The position numbers and the translations under genes were made by a program. A stretch of DNA of 46,843 nt from an uncultured Selenomonadaceae bacterium (GTDB lineage: Bacteria > Bacillota > Negativicutes > Selenomonadales > Selenomonadaceae), in NCBI GenBank assembly GCA_905234395.1, contig CAJOHG010000016.1, forward strand, positions 1 to 46,843, written 5' to 3'. The notes under the pieces were generated by a model. That model saw nothing but the letters and a program-made list of their open reading frames with translations, made no database searches and was not told the origin of the DNA. The stretch's first letter is position 1. Each line of letters begins with the position of its first letter. Positions 35,646-42,789 of the stretch are shown here, piece after piece.

Positions 35646-36443
35646 TCAGAGGTGCTTGTTGATTTGCAAAATTTCTTCGTAACCGTTGCGATAGCGATAG
35701 AATTTTCTTTTGCGGTCAAAGGTCGGGTTGGCGGCGTGAATGATTCGATGATGATTCGGGCAAACGATTAGAAGATTATCCGCATCGTTGTTCAAGCTGT
35801 CAATAAAATAATCAATGTGATGACACTCGACGACGTTGGCATTATAATTCGCGCCGATGTTTTGTCCGCAAATTTGACAGCGGAAGTCATAAAGCTCCTT
35901 CAAGCGGTCGCCGATGCTCCGATTCAGCTTGCGAATTTTTGTTAAGCGATATTGTTCAATCAACGCGGTTTCAACGTCCGTCAAATTCGGTAACTCTAAA
36001 ATATTTTCCACAAACAGCTCGTTGCGGTCGGGCAACAAAATTTCGCGATTGAGAATCGGCTCGAAGTAAAAAGTATCCTGCAAGTCCGTAGCATAAAGAA
36101 CAAAATATTCCTGCTCATTGAGCGGCAAATTGTTTTGAAGATTTTTGGCGGAGGACGCGAAAATTTTTCTGACGGCGTCGGCTATCGGGCTGTTCTGCGA
36201 ATAAATTATTTGCCAAATGTCGCGATGGGCGGGAAATTTTTTTAGGTCAAAGTTTACGCTCGTAAGCGTCGCGTTGAAAGTCTCTCCGTTCAAAATAATT
36301 TTTATCGAACGCTTTTCGCCGTGCCGAAGTTCACCGCCGCTTAAATGCAACGACAAAATTTCTTGCACTTTGACGGGAATTGCAAAGCCGCGATTGAACA
36401 GGGAACGATCGATATTTTTCTTAAGCAAAAAATTTCCGTCCAT
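35646..36443 (-). CDS. HNH endonuclease associated with HerA-NurA
   Basis: 265 residues. The C-terminal HNH domain has a Zn-binding CxxC (RCQICGQNIG, ~190), VECHHIDYF (~206, catalytic His), NNDADNLLIVCPNHHRIIH (~218-236), then basic residues. The N-terminal ~170 residues are a mixed alpha/beta domain of unknown fold, possibly for target recognition. GGAGAAAAATC precedes the ATG. It lies 22 bases after fbp and 27 before the nurA-like gene. Unlike the intron HNH proteins it lacks NUMOD segments, so it is not an intron endonuclease. Confidence 0.85.
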   Translation of the reverse strand: MDGNFLLKKNIDRSLFNRGFAIPVKVQEILSLHLSGGELRHGEKRSIKIILNGETFNATLTSVNFDLKKFPAHRDIWQIIYSQNSPIADAVRKIFASSAKNLQNNLPLNEQEYFVLYATDLQDTFYFEPILNREILLPDRNELFVENILELPNLTDVETALIEQYRLTKIRKLNRSIGDRLKELYDFRCQICGQNIGANYNANVVECHHIDYFIDSLNNDADNLLIVCPNHHRIIHAANPTFDRKRKFYRYRNGYEEILQINKHL

Positions 36444-36465
36444 GATTTTTCTCCGTCAAGCGTTG

Positions 36466-38370
36466 TCAATTTTTCGGCTGAATCGTTCCGTTCTGATACG
36501 CGAGCAAAAGTTTGTGCAAGCCGGTAATTTCATCGCGAATACCCTGCCCGTGGTCGGTGTCGCCAACCGTCATGTGCCGCGACAAAATTTCGACAGTCTC
36601 CGCAGTCGATTCAATGTCTTTGTTCTCCGCGAGTGCAAGCTTAACGTCGGCGATTTTCTGGTGGCGCAAAAGTCTGAAGCCGCGCGAATTTGAAATCAAC
36701 GTGTAGCCCGAAATGCCGGTTTTCTCGTGATAAGGCGTGCTGAATCCGCCGTCAATGACCACAGCTTTTCCGCCGGCTTTAATCGGACTTTCGCCTTGCC
36801 GCACGCGAACGGGAACATGACCGTTGACAATGTGACCGCGCTCCGTGTCAAGACCGAATTCAGTTAAAATCGCGTCGCAAATTTTCACGTCGTCAATCAA
36901 ATTGTAATACGGATCGGCAGGCTCCTTTTGAATCTCCTTGTCGTCGATAAAGGCACGTTCAAACGTGCGGAACTCTCTGCCGGCAATAGGCGACAATAAA
37001 CCGCACCAAAGGAAATACATGAAATCCAAATCCTCCAAATTCCTGTCGAAGTAAGCGCGACGTGCACGGCGGTCAACGTAATCAAAATAATCTTTGCCGC
37101 TGAAAGTCTCGCCCTCGAACGAAATTTTTTTGAAGGTGCCGTCATCATTGAGCGGAACATTTGCATGAAAAAGCAGCGTGCCGTTGTGGCAGGTGTACGC
37201 GCCGCCTTTTTTGTACAGAAAATCGACGTGAGCTTGAAGATTGACGCTCGCCAAAAAATTTTCGCGCAAGCCGGAAATAACTTCGTGCTCTTCCGCCGTC
37301 AAGCGATAAATGTCGTCGGAATTTCTGTCCAGCGTCGGAAAGTTCATGGTCTTGAGCGGATAACTCTGCCCGTTGATTGAAACGGTGCCTTCGTCGAAAT
37401 TTATCTTGTCGAGCAAAAGTCGGCTGTCCATTCTGAATTCGGGATTGCGACGAATCATTTGACCTTCGAGCTTGAACATCATCATCAAGCTTGCAAGTTC
37501 GGCGGCGCGCAAAGGATTTTCATCGGGATATAGTTTTGACGCGAAGACCGTCAACGGACGCAAGCTTATGCCGTAGCCGCGCTCCAAAACATCGGTGTTG
37601 TTGTAGTGCAGAGAATTGCGCACGACGGTCGCGATACAAACTTCACTGCCGAGAGCCGCGCCCATCCAAACCACGTCGTGATTGCCCCATTGAATGTCAA
37701 GTTCTTCAAAATAATTCATCAGCAGATTCAAAATTGCGTCGGGTCTGTCGCCTCTGTCAAAGAAGTCTCCGACAAGGTGCAGTCGATGAATTGCGAGCCG
37801 TTTAATCAGCACGGTGAACGCGTGAATAAAATCTGCGCCGCTGTTTATCTCGACGATTGAGCTCAAAAGTTTTTCGTAGTAAGTTTTCTGCGCCTCGTCG
37901 GATTCGGGATGAGTGTTGAGCAATTCCAAAATGACGGTTTCGTAGCTGTTGGGAATGAGTTCGCGCATTTTGAACGACGGATATTTGAAACTCATGAACT
38001 TTGCAAGCCGGACGAGTCGCGCCAAATTTTTACGGTACCAAGCAGGCGTATCGCGTTGTTGAGATTTTATCTGCGTGATTTTTTCTTTCGGGTAATAAAT
38101 CAGCGTGCAGAACTCCGCAATTTCTTCCTCGCCGAGCAAATCGCCAAAGATATAGTCAACTTTCTCGTGAATGACGCCGGAGCAGTTGTTGATGATGTGC
38201 AGAAATAAATCGTATTCGCCGTGCAAATCGCTCATGAAATGTTCGGTGCCCTTTGGCAGAGACAGCCGCGACTGCAGATAAATCAGCTTTTCGTAAATGG
38301 ATTCTTTCGTCGGATATTTTTCCGAGAGAATGCGCATTAAACTTGCCGCGAAATCGTAATCTTGTTTCAT
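36466..38370 (-). CDS. fbp: Fructose-1,6-bisphosphatase, class III
   Basis: 634 residues, typical of the Firmicute class III enzyme (B. subtilis Fbp is about 670). It dephosphorylates fructose-1,6-bisphosphate in gluconeogenesis. Metallophosphatase motifs: SDLHGEYDLF (~53), VGDFFDRGDRPD, WGNHDVVWMGAALGS and HIVNGHVPVRV, with CHNGTLLFHANVPL. ATG 38368-38370 has AAGGAG nine bases upstream; the ATG at 38403 lacks one. It follows a TetR gene by 29 bases and leads into the HNH-NurA-HerA genes. Confidence 0.96.
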   Translation of the reverse strand: MKQDYDFAASLMRILSEKYPTKESIYEKLIYLQSRLSLPKGTEHFMSDLHGEYDLFLHIINNCSGVIHEKVDYIFGDLLGEEEIAEFCTLIYYPKEKITQIKSQQRDTPAWYRKNLARLVRLAKFMSFKYPSFKMRELIPNSYETVILELLNTHPESDEAQKTYYEKLLSSIVEINSGADFIHAFTVLIKRLAIHRLHLVGDFFDRGDRPDAILNLLMNYFEELDIQWGNHDVVWMGAALGSEVCIATVVRNSLHYNNTDVLERGYGISLRPLTVFASKLYPDENPLRAAELASLMMMFKLEGQMIRRNPEFRMDSRLLLDKINFDEGTVSINGQSYPLKTMNFPTLDRNSDDIYRLTAEEHEVISGLRENFLASVNLQAHVDFLYKKGGAYTCHNGTLLFHANVPLNDDGTFKKISFEGETFSGKDYFDYVDRRARRAYFDRNLEDLDFMYFLWCGLLSPIAGREFRTFERAFIDDKEIQKEPADPYYNLIDDVKICDAILTEFGLDTERGHIVNGHVPVRVRQGESPIKAGGKAVVIDGGFSTPYHEKTGISGYTLISNSRGFRLLRHQKIADVKLALAENKDIESTAETVEILSRHMTVGDTDHGQGIRDEITGLHKLLLAYQNGTIQPKN

Positions 38371-38399
38371 GACCGTCAACTCCTTAGCCGATGAATTTT

Positions 38400-38993
38400 T
38401 CAACGCGTCCTAATGCCGTCGAGCAAAATTTTTACTTTGAGCCGAATGTTTTCTTGAAACGGCAGATTGAGTTTGCTGAACGCCGTCGTCTGATAAATAG
38501 AGTGAATCATTTCCGAAATTATATTCGGCGGCACGTCGGAGCGAAATTCTCCGCGCTCCTGTCCGCGCAGAATTATTTCCTCAAACAGTTCACGGAAGCC
38601 GGGCGAAAGACTTTGCGGAATTTGTTCGGGCTTATCGGAATGTTCGCTTGCACTTATGAACAGCGGCAGAATAAAGCGATTCTCGTCGATTAATCGCGCC
38701 GTGCAAATGCAACACAGCTCCAAAAGTTCCGGCGAGGATTTTTCTTCCGCACCGAACGCCGAAAGATTTTTTTCGACTTCCGCACGCAAATTTTTCGACA
38801 GCGTTAAAAGCACATCATCTTTCGAGCTGAAATAATTGTAAAAAGTTCCGACGCCCAATCCCGCCGCTTGCATGATTCCCGCGATTGACGTGTTCGCAAA
38901 GCCGTGCAGTTCAAATTGTCGGGCAGCAGCGTTCAGGATTGTTTGTCGCGCCCGGAATTTTTTTTGCTTTCTCAAGCCGAGTCTCTCTGTCAT
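38400..38993 (-). CDS. TetR-family transcriptional regulator
   Basis: 197 residues. The N-terminal HTH is typical: ILNAAARQFELHGFANTSIAGIMQAAGLGVGTFYNYFSSKDDV is the recognition region (residues ~18-62), and the ligand-binding C-terminal part is helical. CTAAGGAGGTGCGGCG precedes the ATG. It is first in the minus-strand series before fbp. A pair of divergent promoters with TGACAAT/ATTGTCA inverted arms lies upstream, suggesting autoregulation and control of the divergent gene (inference). Confidence 0.93.
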   Translation of the reverse strand: MTERLGLRKQKKFRARQTILNAAARQFELHGFANTSIAGIMQAAGLGVGTFYNYFSSKDDVLLTLSKNLRAEVEKNLSAFGAEEKSSPELLELCCICTARLIDENRFILPLFISASEHSDKPEQIPQSLSPGFRELFEEIILRGQERGEFRSDVPPNIISEMIHSIYQTTAFSKLNLPFQENIRLKVKILLDGIRTR

Positions 38994-39034
38994 CGCCGCA
39001 CCTCCTTAGCCGTTTACAAAAAATTCTTGCAGAG

Positions 39035-39063
39035 ATTTTAACTTTTTACGGCGATATTGTCAC
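39035..39063 (-). promoter_or_regulatory. Promoter of the tetR-fbp unit
   Basis: Minus-strand GTGACA, 17 bases, TAAAAT, 41 bases before the TetR start. The ATTGTCA arm (39055-39061) overlaps the -35 box. Confidence 0.6.
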
Positions 39064-39094
39064 GCTTTATTTTTATCGAATCTCCGTGGCGAAA

Positions 39095-39123
39095 TTGACA
39101 ATGACGCCCGCGCGTGATATAAG
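39095..39123 (+). promoter_or_regulatory. Promoter of the 39197 gene, divergent from tetR
   Basis: Perfect TTGACA, 17 bases, TATAAG. Its -35 sits in TGACAAT (39096-39102), the inverse of ATTGTCA in the tetR promoter. Confidence 0.65.
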
Positions 39124-39196
39124 TAAAAAAATTTTAGCTGTGCGCTCCAAACGCCGATAAATTATCAAATCGAAAAATTTTTGGGGAGTGAACAGC

Positions 39197-39676
39197 ATGG
39201 AAATTTGGGAAGTCACAAATCCTGTGGCGAGTTTGAAAAAAGATGCGTCGCAGTCTTCATACAGGAGCGGCACGAACGTTGCTTCGGAATATTCCAAAAT
39301 TCTTGCCGAAAAAATTTCCAACGTCAAAGCCGACGTTCAGCAGATGTCAGAGATTCGTGAACAACTCGACGAAATTTGCGATCTGCAAGAAGATTTGACC
39401 GGCGAAGTCAAAATCAACGAAGACTCCGGCAACGCCAATCGTGACAGCTCCGGCGCGGCGACAAGCAAATCCACGGAGACGATTAAGCGTTTTCTGCCCG
39501 ACGGTTCGATTCTTGTAACAACTTACGAGGACGGACGTATAAAGGAACAAGTAAAGCATAAACCGCACATGACGGTTGTCCCGGACTACACCGCGCCGCC
39601 CAATCCCGACGGCACCGTTGCAACAAAATTAGAGGCGTCGTCAAGTATCGATTTGGCAATGCTCTTGATGATGTAA
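39197..39676 (+). CDS. Hypothetical protein, low complexity
   Basis: 159 residues, unrecognised. ATG 39197 has GGGGAG eight bases upstream (the GTG at 39188 is too close). An N-terminal half with a helical coiled-coil-like stretch (YSKILAEKISNVKADVQQMSE) is followed by a Ser/Asn/Asp-rich linker, then KRFLPDGSILVTTYEDGRIKEQ, a short beta hairpin motif. The end is hydrophobic (LAMLLMM). No signal peptide is present. It is transcribed from a strong promoter divergent to tetR, and a second unknown gene follows at 45 bases. Confidence 0.7.
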   Translation: MEIWEVTNPVASLKKDASQSSYRSGTNVASEYSKILAEKISNVKADVQQMSEIREQLDEICDLQEDLTGEVKINEDSGNANRDSSGAATSKSTETIKRFLPDGSILVTTYEDGRIKEQVKHKPHMTVVPDYTAPPNPDGTVATKLEASSSIDLAMLLMM

Positions 39677-39720
39677 CTCGTTGCAGTTTGTGATCTTTCA
39701 ACTTAAAGGAGGTTTTTAAC

Positions 39721-40437
39721 ATGGATGTAAGCAACATTTCCAGAGTGGCTCAAGGTTTCGCGCAATACGCAACGCAAGCCAAGAGTACCGCAGAAAAGTC
39801 GAACGCGAATTCGGCGGCACAAACTCAATCGGCGGAGGCAAAATTCGGCGCGGCGTCCGAAGTAGAAATTTCCGACGCGGCTAAACAGGCTCAACAGGCG
39901 ACATTGCAACCCGATCTTTCCGTCGACGAAGATGCTTCGCAAGGTACAAAAGGTCTCACCGCCGACCAAGTCCGCTATCTTGAAGAAAGTCTCACGATGA
40001 ATGAGCAGACGATGCTCAACCTTATGATTCAAGCTTTGACCGAATCGAACGACAAACTTCAAGGCTGGCTCGATGACGGCGTCGGCATTTTGAACTTTGA
40101 CGGAACTCAGATTGACGCGGCAAGATTTGGTCTGCCCGAAGTTGCGACCAATGCCGAAGACGCGGCTAAGGCTGTCGGCGAAGGCGGCGACTGGTCTGTT
40201 GACGCGGTGTCTTCGCGCATTTTCGACCTTGCAACCGCAATAGCCGGCAATGACCCCGAAAAACTTGCCACGATGCGTGCGGCTGTCGAAGAAGGCTTTA
40301 AACAGGCGGGTGCGACGTGGACAAATGCAACCGGCTTGCAGAACATGCCCGACATCACGAAGAACACTTACAACGAGATTATGAGCCGTTTCGATCAGCG
40401 CGCCAATCAACTCAACGGCACATCAACAGTCGAATAA
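39721..40437 (+). CDS. Hypothetical protein resembling DUF5610-type flagellar-region proteins
   Basis: 238 residues. The N-terminal 80 residues are Ala/Ser/Gln-rich and include VEISDAAKQAQQA, a phrase seen in flagellar rod/hook and flagellin-associated proteins. The C-terminal ~80 residues (SSRIFDLATAIAGNDPEKLATMRAAVEEGF split by a Trp, then LQNMPDITKNTYNEIM) resemble the DUF5610-type repeat. Family assignment is from memory and tentative. AAAGGAGGTTTTTAAC precedes the ATG. No flagellar genes are nearby. A terminator follows. Confidence 0.65.
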   Translation: MDVSNISRVAQGFAQYATQAKSTAEKSNANSAAQTQSAEAKFGAASEVEISDAAKQAQQATLQPDLSVDEDASQGTKGLTADQVRYLEESLTMNEQTMLNLMIQALTESNDKLQGWLDDGVGILNFDGTQIDAARFGLPEVATNAEDAAKAVGEGGDWSVDAVSSRIFDLATAIAGNDPEKLATMRAAVEEGFKQAGATWTNATGLQNMPDITKNTYNEIMSRFDQRANQLNGTSTVE

Positions 40438-40460
40438 AATTTAATCAATCGCATAAACGG

Positions 40461-40494
40461 AAACTGCCCCGCTTGAACGTGAGGCAGTTTTTGT
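40461..40494 (+). terminator. Rho-independent terminator
   Basis: AAACTGCC/GGCAGTTT stem (40461-40468, 40483-40490) followed by TTG and more T. Confidence 0.8.
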
Positions 40495-40535
40495 TTGAAA
40501 AATTTTTTGGCAACAGCGGAATTCGGCGGCGGTTG

Positions 40536-40564
40536 TTGTAAAAAAATTTTGCGCGTGCTAAACT
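40536..40564 (+). promoter_or_regulatory. Promoter of rpe
   Basis: TTGTAA, 17 bases, TAAACT, 40 bases before the rpe ATG. Confidence 0.45.
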
Positions 40565-40603
40565 TCATAACCAATAATTATGATATTAGGAGGATAAATT
40601 TTT

Positions 40604-41284
40604 ATGGCTACGATTATTGCTCCGTCGATTCTCTCGGCGGATTTTGCTCACCTTGCAGAAGAAGTTAAACGCGTCGTCGATGCGGGCGCGGAATATGTTC
40701 ACGTCGACGTTATGGACGGCTCATTTGTCCCGGAAATTACAATCGGTGCCGGTGTCGTCAAAAGCCTGCGCAAATGTACCGACGCCGTGCTTGACGTGCA
40801 CTTGATGGTTGAACATCCCGAAACGCACATCGAAAATTTTGCCAAAGCCGGTGCGGACATCATAACTTTTCACGTCGAGGCAACTCATCACGCGCACAGA
40901 TTGATCCAAAAAATTCACGAACTCGGTTGCAAGGCAGGAGTCGCGCTCAATCCCGGCACGTCTCTTTCCGCCATCGAAGAGCTTGTCGAATTCGCCGATA
41001 TGGTTTTGGTTATGACGGTCAATCCGGGCTACGGCGGTCAAGAATTTATCGACTCAATGCTCGGAAAAATTCACATGCTCTATCACATGATTGACGAAAT
41101 GGAAACGACTTGCGACATTGAAGTTGACGGCGGCATTAACGCTGAAACTTCCGTTGACGTGCGCGAGGCAGGCGCAAATGTTTTGGTCGCGGGCTCGGCG
41201 ATTTACGGCGCAAGTGACGTTGCTCAAGCTATCAAAGACATTCGCGGGCAGGAAATTGTTCATCATCACCACGACGACGATTAA
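40604..41284 (+). CDS. rpe: Ribulose-phosphate 3-epimerase
   Basis: 226 residues. It interconverts ribulose-5- and xylulose-5-phosphate in the pentose phosphate pathway. Motifs: APSILSADFAHL, VHVDVMDGSFVPEITIG (metal His and Asp), LDVHLMVEHPE, VMTVNPGYGGQEF, CDIEVDGGIN and VLVAGSAIYG. Start behind TTAGGAGGATAAATTTTT. The C-terminus ends HHHHDDD, beyond the usual fold end and rich in metal-binding residues; its role is unknown. Two small genes follow. Confidence 0.97.
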   Translation: MATIIAPSILSADFAHLAEEVKRVVDAGAEYVHVDVMDGSFVPEITIGAGVVKSLRKCTDAVLDVHLMVEHPETHIENFAKAGADIITFHVEATHHAHRLIQKIHELGCKAGVALNPGTSLSAIEELVEFADMVLVMTVNPGYGGQEFIDSMLGKIHMLYHMIDEMETTCDIEVDGGINAETSVDVREAGANVLVAGSAIYGASDVAQAIKDIRGQEIVHHHHDDD

Positions 41285-41302
41285 ACTTTTGGAGACGCGC
41301 TG

Positions 41303-41581
41303 ATGAAATATTTTTTTTCGGAGATCGACGAAGTCACCTTGACTTTCAGCGACATTCACATCAATCAAAACGGCATGGAATTCATACGCATTTACTTCGA
41401 GCATCCCAACGCGAACGGCTTTGATTTTCTGGAGTCGTCGTTGCCTGCGCTCAACGTCAAAGATTCTGCCGGCTTCAGTCAAGACGATACCAAACGCCTT
41501 TTGAATTACGCGCGGACAAATGCTTTTCTGATTTGGGACATCGCCCGCGAAGGAGCTGACCGAATTGCCGCAAGTGTGTAG
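41303..41581 (+). CDS. Small hypothetical protein paired with a DUF4160 gene
   Basis: 92 residues. ATG behind TTTTGGAGACGCGCTG. Unrecognised with confidence. The strand-rich N-terminal half (MEFIRIYFEHPN) and helical C-terminus with a NAFLIWDIAREG stretch could fit the DUF2442-like partner that commonly accompanies DUF4160. The stop overlaps the next start by 17 bases, so the two are translationally coupled. A toxin-antitoxin-like role is sometimes suggested for such pairs but is not shown by this sequence. Confidence 0.6.
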   Translation: MKYFFSEIDEVTLTFSDIHINQNGMEFIRIYFEHPNANGFDFLESSLPALNVKDSAGFSQDDTKRLLNYARTNAFLIWDIAREGADRIAASV

Positions 41582-41813
41582 ACTGCTCGGTTATCTGATT
41601 TTCTTTTGGTCGAACGAGAATAACGAGCCGATTCATGTTCACGTTTGCAAAGGCAAGCCGTCCGCCGACGCAACGAAAATTTGGCTTGAAGACGAGCCGC
41701 GCTTGGAACATAATAAAAGCCACATTCCCGCCAAAGATTTGAATCGAATCATGCTCTGGCTTGCAGTCAACAAAAATTTTGTCGAGGACAAATGGAACGA
41801 GCACTTTAATTGA
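41565..41813 (+). CDS. DUF4160-family small protein
   Basis: 82 residues. MPQVCRLLGYLIFFWSNENN then EPIHVHVCKGKPSADAT matches the DUF4160 layout (MP.I.R..G..I...S....PPHFHV...). Here the wet-interface His pair reads HVH. TTG start at 41565 (overlapping the previous gene), with GAAGGAGCTGACC upstream. Function is unknown; these proteins are usually encoded beside DUF2442 proteins in accessory regions. An orphan MmeI-type specificity gene follows at 12 bases. Confidence 0.75.
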   Translation: MPQVCRLLGYLIFFWSNENNEPIHVHVCKGKPSADATKIWLEDEPRLEHNKSHIPAKDLNRIMLWLAVNKNFVEDKWNEHFN

Positions 41814-41825
41814 TTGGAGACGCCA

Positions 41826-42785
41826 ATGGTTAAACTTTTCGACACGAGCGGCAACGGTTATATCGAAGTCAACGTCAGCGATTTTTATTGCAACGATTTT
41901 CCCTGCTACTTTGCACGAACAGGCAAGAAAACTTATCTGCGAGACTTCAACGAGCCTTTTTACACCGTGCCCGCAATGATAACCGGCAATCGTCCTGCCG
42001 ACGGCGGTCACCTTATCATTGAAGCTAAAGACTACGACGACTTCATCAAACGTGAACCAAAAGCTAAGCAATACATTAAACGACTTATCGGCTCCAAAGA
42101 ATTTATTCAGAACTTGCCGCGTTATTGTTTATGGTTGGTTGACTGTCCGCCGAATGAGTTGCGCAAAATGCCGCTGGTTTATCAACGCGTTCAGCTTTGC
42201 AGAGAGGCTCGTTTGAAAGGTGCGCCCGACCGTCAAAAACTTGCCGCAACTCCGTGGCTCTTTCGCGAAACTCGAAATCCCGATAATTATTTGGTTGTGC
42301 CTGAGACTTCTTCACAACGCCGCGAATATGTTCCGATTGATTATATGAATTCCGATACAATACCGTTGAATTCATTACACCTTATCCTCGACGCAAAGCT
42401 TTGGCATTTCGGAGTTTTGACAAGCTTGCCGCACATGGCGTGGATGCGAATGGTTTGCGGACGACTTCGCAACGATTATCGCTATTCCGTGAACGTCGTG
42501 TACAATAATTTTCCGTGGCCGCCGTTCAATCGTGAAGTTGAGCGCACTGCGTCAGAAATTTTGATGGTGCGACGAAAATATCCCGACGCGAGTTTGGCAG
42601 ACCTTTACGACCCGCTACTCATGCCGAAAGATTTGCGCAAGGCTCACGAGAGAAACGATCGCGCGGTGATGAACGCTTACGACTTCCCCAAAAATATGAC
42701 GGAGGCTCAAATGCAAATCGCCTTCATGAACATGTACGAAAGCACGGTAAATTTGTTGAAGCTGATGAGCGGAAAGGAGATTTGA
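41826..42785 (+). CDS. Orphan MmeI-type target-recognition/C-terminal domain of a type IIG restriction-modification enzyme
   Basis: 319 residues corresponding to only the C-terminal third of MmeI-like fused restriction-methylases. FNEPFYTVPAMITGNRPADG begins the recognition domain, then KRYI-like QYIKRLIGSKEFI, RYCLWLVDCPPNELRKMPLV, VPETSSQRREYVPI, FGVLTSLPHMAWMRMVCGRL, DYRYSVNVVYNNFPWP and ASLADLYDPLLMPKDLRKAH. The N-terminal nuclease, helical and methylase (NPPY) parts are absent. It has its own ribosome site (TTGGAGACGCCA). It is either a gene remnant or a stand-alone specificity subunit. Confidence 0.85.
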   Translation: MVKLFDTSGNGYIEVNVSDFYCNDFPCYFARTGKKTYLRDFNEPFYTVPAMITGNRPADGGHLIIEAKDYDDFIKREPKAKQYIKRLIGSKEFIQNLPRYCLWLVDCPPNELRKMPLVYQRVQLCREARLKGAPDRQKLAATPWLFRETRNPDNYLVVPETSSQRREYVPIDYMNSDTIPLNSLHLILDAKLWHFGVLTSLPHMAWMRMVCGRLRNDYRYSVNVVYNNFPWPPFNREVERTASEILMVRRKYPDASLADLYDPLLMPKDLRKAHERNDRAVMNAYDFPKNMTEAQMQIAFMNMYESTVNLLKLMSGKEI

Positions 42786-42789
42786 TTTT

